DNA of 64,000 nt from an uncultured Fidelibacterota bacterium (GTDB taxonomy: Bacteria > Fidelibacterota > Marinisomatia > Marinisomatales > UBA1611): NCBI GenBank assembly GCA_913043235.1, contig CAJWLO010000001.1, forward strand, positions 1 through 64,000. Reading direction: 5' to 3'. The notes under the pieces were generated by a model, which worked only from the letters and a program-made list of their open reading frames with translations, ran no database searches and was not told the DNA's origin. Positions 26,836-37,091 of the stretch are shown here, in pieces. A program made the translations under genes and the position numbers. Within the stretch, counting starts at the first letter, position 1. Every line of letters begins with the position of its first letter.

Positions 26836-29800
26836 ATGAAAAAAACGTTAAGAAAAACAGCGTCGGCCTTATTAATTATATCAATATCTATTACGCTTGC
26901 CTTTGCGCAAAAAAGCAATGGTTTCAAAACACTAGACCAACAACATCAGATTGAGACTTTAGCTAAAAAGGGATTATTAACAGAGCCTCTTGATGAAGGT
27001 GTTTTGCAAAATATTTCTAATACGATCACAGTAGAAAACACAAAACCATATAAAGGGTTTCGTGGGATCAAACAATCAAACAAACAAGACAACCTGCCGA
27101 ATGATGCCATCGGAAACGCAATAAGAACCATTAATGGTTTGGAAAATATGAGCTTTTCTGACCGACAAAAGGGGCTTGAAAAACTTGAACAAAGCATGGC
27201 GAAAATGAACTATGACGAACTTAAAAGCATTCATTTATATACTGGCTCTCCCATAGTTGAGCAGGCCCTATACGTTGCCTGGCTCAATATGGACAGGAGC
27301 GGCACGTTTTCTTTTCCTCGATCAACAGCAAGCGAGTCCGAGCCAAACAATACAGCTTCAACGGCAAACGCACTTTCAGATACAATCACGGGTTACCTAA
27401 CGGCGTACGATGAAGACTGGTACTCAATTACAGTAAGTGGGGCAGGAGACTTGAAACTGGAAACACACGCCACAGACGCAACAAATGGCAATGTGGGCGA
27501 CACAAAACTTTATCTTTATTCCGCAGATAACACCACCAGTTATGTTGCATATGATGATGATGGTGGGGTAGGGGCCTATTCAAAGATTGCTCATCGCGTT
27601 GATGGTCTTGCTCCTACACCAACCAATTTGTTTTTCTCCGAATACTCAGAAGGAAGCAGCAACAACAAATATCTAGAAATTTATAATGGCACTGGCTCAG
27701 ATGTTGATCTAAGCGCTTATTCACTTTCATCCTGCAGCAACGGTTGTAACACAAATGATGAATGGGATTATCCAAATAATGTCACATTTGCATCAGGTAC
27801 TATTTTAGCTGATGGTGATGTATATGTGGTCTACCACGGAAGCGCAGATGCAGCGATAGCCGCTGAAGGTGACCAGACCTTTACTTATATGAGCAATGGA
27901 GATGATGTTTTTGCCCTTACACTTGCTGGCGCAACGGCTTCATCATATACAATTATTGATATCATTGGGGATATGGGTGATGATCCCGGTAGCGGTTGGG
28001 ATGTTGCAGGAACAAGCAATGCCACAAAAGACCACACCTTAGTAAGAAAATCATCTGTAATCGGTGGAAATACCAACTGGGCATCTTCAGCGGGAACGGA
28101 TGCCGCAGATTCAGAGTGGGTCGTCCATGAAAAAGACACATGGACCTATGTCGGATCGCATACAGTGCCCAACCTGAATCAATATTTTGTTAAAGTAACA
28201 GGATATTCCAGTACAACAGCAGGCAGCTATGCGCTTACCTATGATAATACGCCATTTAACGCCCTAAACGGATCTGTTGTTATAAGTGAAATAAACTATA
28301 ATTCTTTGCAACCATCAGGATCATATAATGATTCAACTGAATTTATAGAACTTTATAACGCAGGAACAGCTACTGCGAGCCTGGATGGATTAACCTTCTC
28401 CAGGGGAATAACCTATTCTTTTTCATCTAGCGCAGAGATTGCTGCGGGTGGTTATTTTGTGGTTGCTAGAGATTCTGCTCGTTTTTATGAAATGTATGGA
28501 TCTAGCGCAGATGCATCTTGGGGCTATGATACCTATAATAGCCTAAGCAACTCCGGCGAACCTATTGAAATTGTAGACAGCCTTGGTGCCCTTGTAGATG
28601 AAGTAACATATGATGATTATTCTCCATGGCCTTCTGAAGCAGACGGTGATAATGCCGATGGCGATGGTCCCACCTTAGAGCTGAAAGACGCCGCTCTAGA
28701 TAATAGCCTAGCTTCAAGCTGGAAGGTTTCCGGCATAGACCATGGAACGCCCGGCGCGGCAAACTCGATGAAATCAGACATAATGCTTACCAGCACGAGT
28801 ATTACTTCATATCAAGCAACAGGCTCAACACAAGATGGAACAATCCAGGTGAAAAACATGGGCTATGGAGACCTGACAATAGACAATATTGTTTCGTCTC
28901 AGTATGTACCGGCTACTATTTATTTGGCTGAAGGCTTTGAGTCTTGGCCCCCAGAAGGCTGGACCCTAACGTCTTTCAGCAGCAGTGGCGCATCTTCTAC
29001 ATACTATAATTGGGCACAAGATTCGGGAAATGATTATGGACCAGGCACTGTTACCGAAGGAAGTAGCGCTGCTTTTTTTAATGTATATGATTATTCATCA
29101 GGGTCTATGGGGCTTATGACCACACCAGCTATTGATCTAACATCAGCGACATACCCATCCCTTACATTCGATTATTGGAACTCTACCGGATACGATACTG
29201 TTTTTACTTCGGTATCAACAGATGGCACAACATTTACTGATGTAGACACACTCCCGTCTGGCGCTACCAGCTGGTGGGCACGGTCTATTGATTTATCAAC
29301 ATACAACGGAGAGCCAACTGTTTATGTAAGGCTGAGTTGTACTAGTGATTATGGTGTTAATAACCCACACATTGACAATCTAAACATAGGAGAACCCGGC
29401 TCGACGGTTGTTCCCGACTGGCTAACGATTACTGCCCCTTCCGCAATTGCCCCAGGCGACTCGGGAGACCTTTCTTTCTCCTTTAGTTCTGCTTCTATTA
29501 CATCTGACTATGATGGTTCTGCGTCTGTAAATATTCACAACAACGACCCAAGAGATACGCTAAAAACAATTACTGCGTCTATCTCTGTGCGAGGTGATAC
29601 GGCCGTTATGTCTCTAAGCAACTCCAGCTGGACCACGGGCTTATTTGCGGTGGGAGACACCAGTGGGTCGATGTCTACAACAGTAACAAACCTTGGTGGT
29701 GACACCCTTGTGCTTGATTCGGCAACATTTGCCGGTGGGGCTTCAAGCGCTTTTTTCACAGACCTTGTCCCGGGCACAGCTATTGTACCAATTATTGGGT

Positions 29801-32800
29801 CATCGTCCTTTACCACAAAAGCAACGTCTACCACCTCTGGGGTGCATCGTGACACCCTTACTGTTCATGCCAACACGGACTCATCTAGTAATGTGAAAAT
29901 AAATTACGAAAGCCGTTTTGTGGATGTTGGAACGACCGACACTCTTTACTCATTTGATGGTGCAGACGGAGACGACGGGTGGTCGCTTAATAACGGAATA
30001 TATTCAACTTTACACAATACAAGCGGTTATATTAATTCTATAGATGGCAACATAGTATCTCCAAGGTCTCTTACATCGGCCGCGGACGAAGTGCTCTTGT
30101 CTTTTGCCAATCCCAATGACCAAGCCCTAGAGATACAGATTTATCACTCAACTGATAATTCGGCTACCAAATGGACCGGCTGGACAGCCCTTGATACCCT
30201 AGAGCTTCCTGCTTCAGCCACAAACGGAGCCTTTAGGCGCTCTGTTCACTCGATTACTCTACCAGCCGCAGCGGACACTGGATATATTGGTATACAGTTT
30301 GTTGCTCCAACCGTTGTAGCATATTACACAAGGCTGGAAGCCGTTGCTATGGCTAAACGAACACCAGAAGCAGCGACCGGCGGCGGCGGCGATCCGTATA
30401 CAACAGAATCGTTTGAAAATGAGTGGCCGCCAGAAGGGTGGACACTTCAAACCAATTCAGGGAATGGTTTTACACAATCATCGTCACGAGCACACTCAGG
30501 CTCCAATTCAGCGTTTTACAACGATTGGTCCGGTGCTCAAGACGGTTGGTTAATAACGCCTGCCATGGATCTCACTGGATATACAGATCCAACAATTAGC
30601 TACTGGGAGTACCAATATTATGCATCATATTATACGTTTCATGAGGTAGCGGTTTCCACTGATATGGTAAACTGGACACAGTTGACAACCGGTGTTGGTG
30701 TCTCTTATACCTGGACCGAAAAGACACTCGATCTGTCTGCTTATGCAGGACAAACTGTCTATGTTGGGTGGCACTATACAGGAAACTACAGTGATGAATG
30801 GAATATTGACGATGTTTCTATGCCATATGTTCCGGTTGTTGTTAACGAACCAGAGTTGGCGGTATCGGGAACCGGAAGCATTAACTTTCATGCTCTTGCC
30901 TATAACCCATTATCTACAGTCTTAACAGAATCAAGAACCGCTTCTGTTACGGTAACAAATGACGGCACGGACACACTTTTTGGCAGCATGAGCCTTCAAG
31001 GAAACAGTTCTTTTCTTGTTTCCGCAGACACATTGGTTCTTCTTCCAGACTCTTCGTTAGATGTGGTGCTTACTTACGAGCCTGCTGGACCAGGCCCGGC
31101 GCACGATACTCTCGACATTGTGTCTGATGGTGGAAACGCCAGTGTTGTTATGGAAGGACACGCGTACGAAGCAGACTTCGTTCATGATTTTGAACACAAT
31201 ACCAACCTGGAGTCTCTTGGTTATATGACATATAACACTGCAGGTGGTATATATTGGGGCGAATCAACTGGAACAAATAGCGAGCCCATTGGTGGAAACA
31301 ACTTATTAAGGGTTGGGTCACACAAATACGGCGGGAACACGCTGTTAATATTGCCAATGATTACGGTAGATGCTGATGGAGAAAGATTGATGTTTGATGC
31401 AAAAGTAAGCACGGCCTACCCAACAAAATCAAGCACACTATATGTTTTAAGAATGACAAGTAACTCTTATGGTGCTTGGAACTCTGCAGATACGCTGGGC
31501 AAGTTCATAATTGGTGACCCGTCTGGAAATGGTGATTTTGGTACAAGTTGGGGCCTACACTTCGGTGATTACTATGGAATAGCACAGGGGAGCGGATATA
31601 TTGGGCTTCTTGTTGAAGACAATTCAACAACTTATGCTGGCGCTGCCACGCTGTATATAGATAATATACGATTTGTGGATGCTCCAACGGTGCCCATCGT
31701 AAGCATACACCCTTTTGACCAGCACATCAGTGAGCTATCAGATCCGTTCAGTTTTTCCAGCTACGTGATTGGACAAAACACAGGGGGAGATACGCTTTTT
31801 ATTAGTGGGGTTTCATCGTCAGATCCAAACATGGTTGTTTCAACGGGTTCAGACACAGTGGCCAAAGGAGACGACATAGTGCTCAACTTTTCTGTTGCCA
31901 GCAGCCACCTATCAATGGGGCACTACGGAGAAGAAATTACAATCACTCATAATGATACGATATTTTCACCTGGGCGCAGTGAGTATATGGTAAAGACAGA
32001 CTTTACCCACGATATGATATCTTTCGAAGAAGGCTCCTGGCCGAATGAACTAATAACGATGGATGAAGACGGAGATAGCATAACATGGCAGGTTGGGTAT
32101 AATGATGACATGCATGGAAACTATGCTGCTTATTCAATGAAAGAACCGTCAACGCCTATCGCTGAAAACATGTTTGCAACCAACCTTAGACATATTCAAG
32201 CTGGGGACAAATTTATTTTTCATGCTGAGTACACATCACCCAACGATCCAGACTATATGATTGTGATGGTTTCTGATGATTTTGGTGACGATTGGAGCGC
32301 GATAGATACCGTTAGTTCGGCAAACGGTCGGTATGAGTATGATCTTGACGATTATGTTGGAGAGAACATCATGCTTGGGATAATGGACGTGAACTATGGA
32401 AATAGCGAAGATGACCGCCTATATGTAGACAGGTTATTATTGCCCGCAGCAACAGCGATCATGCCAATTGCTTCTGCGAGAGCGATGACGGTCGCTGATA
32501 GTTCATATACGCATGTTGGAGATACCGTTCTTGTGTCTGGCGTTGTTACTGTTTCAGACGAGTATGGTAGCGTGGTAGTCTTTCAAGATTCAGCCGCAGG
32601 GCTGGCTGCCTACAATTCTGATCTGCGCAGTGAAGCTAGCGCTGGTGATAGAATAGTGATACGGGGAAAGCTTAAAAATTACAGATCTCTTCTAGAGTTG
32701 GATCCGGTTCTGGACTACATGATTGTGCAGAGCGATGTTGATGTACAGCCTATTAAGGTTACAGTTGGAGACATTGTTGATGGACCAGGGGCTGAAGCAC

Positions 32801-35800
32801 TAGAGAGTATGTTGATCAGGGTTGAAAACGTAACCATCGTTGATACGTCAGACTGGGGAGGAACAGGATCCGGGTTTAATGTTGATATAGAAGGAGAAGG
32901 AGATACGGTTCTTGTGCGAGTAGACAGAGACACAGATCTATATGATGCTCCAGTGCCAAATGGCGCTCTTAACATTACGGGCGTTATTCAGCAGTACGAT
33001 TATCAATCTGACCCGTATGAAGGTTTTCAATTGATGCCAAGGCACGAAGACGATCTAGAAGTAATGGCTCGGTATAGCGGTATGATAACAGATGTATCTA
33101 CTGGAACCGCGGTTGCAGGGGTTGCTGTTGAGACCGATATAGATAGTACTGGATCCGATGAAAATGGACATTATACGGTGAATGCTTCTCTTGATGCTGA
33201 AAGGATTGACTTTAACAAGCTGGATTACACAAGCGCGTTTTTTACAATCAATGCTTCTGATGCAGGGTTTAATACGCTTGATGTTGCGCTAGATCCCAGC
33301 GCTGCGGTTGCTGTTTACGAAAATGGCTTCGAAGCGATAAGCGATACAGGTGAAGTAGACAGCGAAACTGCCACAGGCACTCAGTGGGCTATTGTGGATA
33401 CGTTTTTCTTGTCCGACACAATGGTTCTCCCTTACCTGGGAAATAAATTCCTGGCGGTAATGGACTCCAACGGATACGAACACAACTCATACAGTTGGTG
33501 GACAGCTCCTCGACAAATGGACCTGAGCCCCTATACTTCGGCATCGATAAGAATGCATGCCTGGTCTGATGCTGAAAGTTGTTGTGATGAAGTATCTGTT
33601 ATGATAAAGAGCGCGAGCGACACCACAGGAGACTGGACCGTGGTTGGTGAGATAACAGGGTATAATTCCGGTGATGGATGGCAAGAACACTCTTTTGATA
33701 TTAGTTATCTAGATCTTGCGTTATCTACAGATATGGAACTGTCTCTGGTGTTTGATTCTGACGGAAGCGTAAACGCTGAAGGTATTGCAGTTGATCAAAT
33801 CTGGGTTGATGGGAGAGATGTCTTTGTTGCTCTTCCCCCGGTCAATCTAATGGCCACGAACTTTGAAGATAGCCAGGTTTCCTTAAGTTGGGGAGCCCCA
33901 GGCTCTGATACCGCGATGGTTCAGATGCAGGTTGTAAACCCATCAGAGTTTATAGATGCACAGGCCATTGTAAATGATATTATAGAAAACAACCCTTCAA
34001 TGTCAGGGCTAACAGTAAGTCAATGGTTAGCAAACATTAGAGCTACCGAACCAAGGTTCAATCTGCATCCTCAACCCAGAAATGTTTTAATGCAATACAT
34101 TGCAAATGTTCCTGCTTCGAGAGCACTAGCACACTATAATGTGTTCCGTGAAGATGATGATGGAAATTGGCCCTTGTTCGACTCAGCGCCTTCTACAGAA
34201 TATGTTGATCATGATGTTATAAACTATGAAGGCTACAGGTACACGGTTTCTGCTGTTTATGATGAAGGCGAGAGCTTTGAAACCCCATCCGCATTGGGAA
34301 TCCCTGGAATGGTAATGCCAGTGCATATACCAATGATGGAAGATTTTAATGTGCCCATGGGAAGCCTTCCTGATGGGTGGGGCATAGACACCTACCAAGA
34401 AAACGAAGGTAATGAGTGGAATGTGGATATCTCAGAAAACACCTTTGAGACTTATAGTTTTGAGGTTCCAGAGCATGGGATTTTTGCTTATGTGTCTGGT
34501 AATGGTGATGAGAGCGAACTGACCGTTTCAACTCTTTTAACACCTCATTTTTCATTAACAAACCCCTTACCCGGTGTTTACCTCAACTTTGATTCGTATG
34601 CAGCGGGATCATCCTATAATGAATACGACATTATGGTTCGATACGGTTATGGACCTTGGGAGTTTGTATCATCTGTGGGCGCTAGCTCTGAATGGTCAGA
34701 AAGAACCGTAGACATTACTGATGTAGTAGTTGGCCACTCAATGGTTCAGATTGGTTTCAGGTATAATGAAGGATACTACTGGGCGAATGGTGGATGGGCT
34801 ATCGACAATGTAAGAATGGGTATTGAGCCCGGACCTAACAGCTTGATTGCTCTACCTGGACCAGGTGAGATTCACTTGCACTGGGGTATGGACCTAGGCC
34901 CAGGACAAGACCCAGGTGGAAGGCCCGCAGGTTTTGATGAAAATAACCGCCCAATTTATCTGGATGCACCAGAATGTGATGACTGTGAAATTGTAAATAC
35001 TCGTGTTCCTGGCCAGATTTTTGGCGCCAGCTTTAACAGTGGTGAGCCGGCTCAATTTTCAGAGTACGATGCTCTTTTGGATACCACTACCGAGCTTGGT
35101 GATGATGAGCCTACCAACTGGTCGCACACCTACACTGATGAAAATGGTAGCGGAGATTTTGATGAAGGCGATCCAGGCTGGCTCAGGTTTAATTGGAGCC
35201 CAACACAAGCACCGGTAGACCAGTGGGTAATATCTAACGCTTTTGATGCGAGCGGAGACTCTATATTCCTAATGTTTGATGAGTACTTGGATGATTATAC
35301 TGGCGGTGGCGATACAGTGGCCGCACATGTTTCAAGCGATGGTGGTGCTACCTGGACAACTGTCTGGGAAATGGCAGACTCCGAAACAGGAACATCGACC
35401 GGTCCTGAAGGAATGTGGAACAGGCATGTATACGCAATGGGCGCTGGTACCGCAGAAACAAAAGTTGCATTTTCATTTAGAGGGGTAACATCCTTCAATG
35501 TGGATTACTGGCACATTGACAATGTTTATGTTTACGATGAGATGCCGGAAGATCACTATGATGTGTTTAATGTTTTCCGCGATGGTGAAATGATTGCAGA
35601 AGATATTGACCAGACGATGTTCATAGATCATGAAGTTGCTTTTGGAGATATATATTGTTACCAGATACAACCTGTTCATGTAAGCTTCCCTGAAGAAAAC
35701 ACGACATTTCAAGGCCTGTCTAATACAGCCTGCTCATCTCCATGTAATGTACCACCACCACCGGCTATGCTTTCTACACCAGCGGACTCTGCTATGATTG

Positions 35801-36447
35801 TGTTGGTACAGGATGCCAGTGGTAATATTGTTGATACAGAAGGAAATACATCTCTAGAGTTTAGCTGGGCACAGCCTGAAGATCATGATGGTCATGAACT
35901 TGCGAATGCTTTTATGCTTCAGGATCAATTACAGTCTCTAAGTGCAATGCTTGAAATACCGCAGGGTGTAACCAGCGCTGGTATTCCGTATGCAGAGTTG
36001 GTTGTTGCTATGACCGATGCTGGTCAGGAAGAAATTGCTGGTTCTTGGGGAATTTGGACAGCGGACAGTATTGATAATTCATGCTGTTGGGCCCAGGCAA
36101 TGTCTACTATGAATCAGTTGACAGTAAACATTACTCAGGCCCTGAAAGTGGATGAAGAGTTCATTCCAGATGTGTTCGCATTACACCAGAACTATCCGAA
36201 CCCTTTCAATCCAATCACGAATATTATGTATGATATTCCTGAAGCTTCTGATGTCAGGATCACGATCTATAACATTGCTGGACAGAAAGTACGTACCCTT
36301 GTTCAGGATCGGCATGAGCCTGGTCGCTATCGTATCATGTGGAATGCTACAAATGATTATGGTCAGCCAGTGGCATCAGGTATGTATTTTTACAGGGTTA
36401 TAGCCAGTGATTTTGTCAGTGTGAAAAAACTCCTGCTGATGAAGTAA
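26836..36447 (+). CDS. Giant secreted multidomain surface protein with C-terminal sorting domain
   Basis: A 3203-residue exported protein. Signal peptide 1-24 (cleavage after AFA). In order: a PPC-like domain (about 165-255, SEPNNTASTANALSDTITGYL); a lamin-tail domain (about 260-450, EYSEGSSNNKYLEIYNG); a second lamin-tail domain (about 478-640, ISEINYNS); repeated cleaved-adhesin/MAM-like modules each opening with a FES/FEN-x-WPPEGW-type motif (near 693, 1188, 1725, 2159 and 2499); an OB-like segment (about 1894-2075); a carboxypeptidase-regulatory-like repeat (about 2079-2150); fibronectin-type-III-like stretches (near 2331 and 2670); and a C-terminal sorting domain (about 3111-3203; HQNYPNPFNP through KKLLLMK). 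It probably sits on the cell surface or is released, in adhesion or binding of polymers. No protease catalytic motif was recognised. The gene is followed by a strong terminator, so it is monocistronic. Confidence 0.85.
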   Translation: MKKTLRKTASALLIISISITLAFAQKSNGFKTLDQQHQIETLAKKGLLTEPLDEGVLQNISNTITVENTKPYKGFRGIKQSNKQDNLPNDAIGNAIRTINGLENMSFSDRQKGLEKLEQSMAKMNYDELKSIHLYTGSPIVEQALYVAWLNMDRSGTFSFPRSTASESEPNNTASTANALSDTITGYLTAYDEDWYSITVSGAGDLKLETHATDATNGNVGDTKLYLYSADNTTSYVAYDDDGGVGAYSKIAHRVDGLAPTPTNLFFSEYSEGSSNNKYLEIYNGTGSDVDLSAYSLSSCSNGCNTNDEWDYPNNVTFASGTILADGDVYVVYHGSADAAIAAEGDQTFTYMSNGDDVFALTLAGATASSYTIIDIIGDMGDDPGSGWDVAGTSNATKDHTLVRKSSVIGGNTNWASSAGTDAADSEWVVHEKDTWTYVGSHTVPNLNQYFVKVTGYSSTTAGSYALTYDNTPFNALNGSVVISEINYNSLQPSGSYNDSTEFIELYNAGTATASLDGLTFSRGITYSFSSSAEIAAGGYFVVARDSARFYEMYGSSADASWGYDTYNSLSNSGEPIEIVDSLGALVDEVTYDDYSPWPSEADGDNADGDGPTLELKDAALDNSLASSWKVSGIDHGTPGAANSMKSDIMLTSTSITSYQATGSTQDGTIQVKNMGYGDLTIDNIVSSQYVPATIYLAEGFESWPPEGWTLTSFSSSGASSTYYNWAQDSGNDYGPGTVTEGSSAAFFNVYDYSSGSMGLMTTPAIDLTSATYPSLTFDYWNSTGYDTVFTSVSTDGTTFTDVDTLPSGATSWWARSIDLSTYNGEPTVYVRLSCTSDYGVNNPHIDNLNIGEPGSTVVPDWLTITAPSAIAPGDSGDLSFSFSSASITSDYDGSASVNIHNNDPRDTLKTITASISVRGDTAVMSLSNSSWTTGLFAVGDTSGSMSTTVTNLGGDTLVLDSATFAGGASSAFFTDLVPGTAIVPIIGSSSFTTKATSTTSGVHRDTLTVHANTDSSSNVKINYESRFVDVGTTDTLYSFDGADGDDGWSLNNGIYSTLHNTSGYINSIDGNIVSPRSLTSAADEVLLSFANPNDQALEIQIYHSTDNSATKWTGWTALDTLELPASATNGAFRRSVHSITLPAAADTGYIGIQFVAPTVVAYYTRLEAVAMAKRTPEAATGGGGDPYTTESFENEWPPEGWTLQTNSGNGFTQSSSRAHSGSNSAFYNDWSGAQDGWLITPAMDLTGYTDPTISYWEYQYYASYYTFHEVAVSTDMVNWTQLTTGVGVSYTWTEKTLDLSAYAGQTVYVGWHYTGNYSDEWNIDDVSMPYVPVVVNEPELAVSGTGSINFHALAYNPLSTVLTESRTASVTVTNDGTDTLFGSMSLQGNSSFLVSADTLVLLPDSSLDVVLTYEPAGPGPAHDTLDIVSDGGNASVVMEGHAYEADFVHDFEHNTNLESLGYMTYNTAGGIYWGESTGTNSEPIGGNNLLRVGSHKYGGNTLLILPMITVDADGERLMFDAKVSTAYPTKSSTLYVLRMTSNSYGAWNSADTLGKFIIGDPSGNGDFGTSWGLHFGDYYGIAQGSGYIGLLVEDNSTTYAGAATLYIDNIRFVDAPTVPIVSIHPFDQHISELSDPFSFSSYVIGQNTGGDTLFISGVSSSDPNMVVSTGSDTVAKGDDIVLNFSVASSHLSMGHYGEEITITHNDTIFSPGRSEYMVKTDFTHDMISFEEGSWPNELITMDEDGDSITWQVGYNDDMHGNYAAYSMKEPSTPIAENMFATNLRHIQAGDKFIFHAEYTSPNDPDYMIVMVSDDFGDDWSAIDTVSSANGRYEYDLDDYVGENIMLGIMDVNYGNSEDDRLYVDRLLLPAATAIMPIASARAMTVADSSYTHVGDTVLVSGVVTVSDEYGSVVVFQDSAAGLAAYNSDLRSEASAGDRIVIRGKLKNYRSLLELDPVLDYMIVQSDVDVQPIKVTVGDIVDGPGAEALESMLIRVENVTIVDTSDWGGTGSGFNVDIEGEGDTVLVRVDRDTDLYDAPVPNGALNITGVIQQYDYQSDPYEGFQLMPRHEDDLEVMARYSGMITDVSTGTAVAGVAVETDIDSTGSDENGHYTVNASLDAERIDFNKLDYTSAFFTINASDAGFNTLDVALDPSAAVAVYENGFEAISDTGEVDSETATGTQWAIVDTFFLSDTMVLPYLGNKFLAVMDSNGYEHNSYSWWTAPRQMDLSPYTSASIRMHAWSDAESCCDEVSVMIKSASDTTGDWTVVGEITGYNSGDGWQEHSFDISYLDLALSTDMELSLVFDSDGSVNAEGIAVDQIWVDGRDVFVALPPVNLMATNFEDSQVSLSWGAPGSDTAMVQMQVVNPSEFIDAQAIVNDIIENNPSMSGLTVSQWLANIRATEPRFNLHPQPRNVLMQYIANVPASRALAHYNVFREDDDGNWPLFDSAPSTEYVDHDVINYEGYRYTVSAVYDEGESFETPSALGIPGMVMPVHIPMMEDFNVPMGSLPDGWGIDTYQENEGNEWNVDISENTFETYSFEVPEHGIFAYVSGNGDESELTVSTLLTPHFSLTNPLPGVYLNFDSYAAGSSYNEYDIMVRYGYGPWEFVSSVGASSEWSERTVDITDVVVGHSMVQIGFRYNEGYYWANGGWAIDNVRMGIEPGPNSLIALPGPGEIHLHWGMDLGPGQDPGGRPAGFDENNRPIYLDAPECDDCEIVNTRVPGQIFGASFNSGEPAQFSEYDALLDTTTELGDDEPTNWSHTYTDENGSGDFDEGDPGWLRFNWSPTQAPVDQWVISNAFDASGDSIFLMFDEYLDDYTGGGDTVAAHVSSDGGATWTTVWEMADSETGTSTGPEGMWNRHVYAMGAGTAETKVAFSFRGVTSFNVDYWHIDNVYVYDEMPEDHYDVFNVFRDGEMIAEDIDQTMFIDHEVAFGDIYCYQIQPVHVSFPEENTTFQGLSNTACSSPCNVPPPPAMLSTPADSAMIVLVQDASGNIVDTEGNTSLEFSWAQPEDHDGHELANAFMLQDQLQSLSAMLEIPQGVTSAGIPYAELVVAMTDAGQEEIAGSWGIWTADSIDNSCCWAQAMSTMNQLTVNITQALKVDEEFIPDVFALHQNYPNPFNPITNIMYDIPEASDVRITIYNIAGQKVRTLVQDRHEPGRYRIMWNATNDYGQPVASGMYFYRVIASDFVSVKKLLLMK

Positions 36448-36474
36448 TGTATTAATTATAACTTCTATTATAAT

Positions 36475-36504
36475 AAAAAGGGGCTCCATTGGGGCCCCTT
36501 TTTT
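36475..36504 (+). terminator. Intrinsic terminator of the giant gene
   Basis: GGGGCTCC and GGGGCCCC arms form eight pairs (one G-U) around an ATT loop. They are extended by A/T pairs and followed by TTTTTT at 36499-36504. It lies 28 bp after the stop codon and isolates the giant gene from ssb. Confidence 0.9.
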
Positions 36505-36627
36505 ATTTTCTTTCGAAAGTGCATAAAAAACTTGCACAACATTTTATTTTTTTAGTAAATAATAAGCGTGAGTGGCGCCAGCCAACCACAAAATAACTTG
36601 TAATAATCATATTAAAGGAGTTGAGTT

Positions 36628-37029
36628 ATGCAAAAGAGCAGCGTAAATAAGGTAATCCTTGTTGGAAACCTTGGTCAGGATCCAGAAAGTCGTTTTACCC
36701 CTCAGGGTACAGCCGTTACCAATTTGAGCATTGCTACCAATGAATCGTGGAAAGATCAAAATGGCGACATTCAGGAACGGACCGAATGGCACCGGGTGGT
36801 TATGTATGGTCGGATGGCAGAAACAGCTGTGGAATACATGAAAAAAGGGCAGATGGTTTACGTTGAAGGTCGATTGAACACTCGAGAATGGGAAGATCAG
36901 AATCAGGTGAAACGAAAAACCACGGAGATTCGCTGTGATAACTTTACTATGCTTGGAAGGAGAGGAAATGGATCACCCCAACAAAACAGCAGTGACAAAG
37001 AAAACGTGGACGACGACCTTCCATTCTAA
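36628..37029 (+). CDS. ssb: Single-stranded DNA-binding protein
   Basis: A 133-residue SSB. The OB fold occupies residues 1 to about 108 ([49 protein letters not shown]). The C-terminal tail is short and ends in the acidic DDDLPF peptide that binds replication and repair partners. It is a little short because the disordered linker is compact. A good Shine-Dalgarno sequence (AAAGGAG) precedes the ATG. A TTGCAC/TAAATA pair at 36532-36561 could be a promoter but is weak. A hairpin terminator follows directly, so ssb appears to be transcribed alone. Confidence 0.96.
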   Translation: MQKSSVNKVILVGNLGQDPESRFTPQGTAVTNLSIATNESWKDQNGDIQERTEWHRVVMYGRMAETAVEYMKKGQMVYVEGRLNTREWEDQNQVKRKTTEIRCDNFTMLGRRGNGSPQQNSSDKENVDDDLPF

Positions 37030-37042
37030 TATAGTTTTAGTG

Positions 37043-37073
37043 AATGCGGTGTTGGTTTTCCTTCCGCATTTTT
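37043..37073 (+). terminator. Intrinsic terminator of ssb
   Basis: AATGCGG at 37043-37049 pairs with CCGCATT at 37064-37070, with a 14-base loop and a T run to 37073. It begins 14 bp after the ssb stop. The ATG inside its left arm is in frame with the acyltransferase but is unlikely to be the real start. Confidence 0.75.
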
Positions 37074-37091
37074 CATTTAGGTACACATAAA

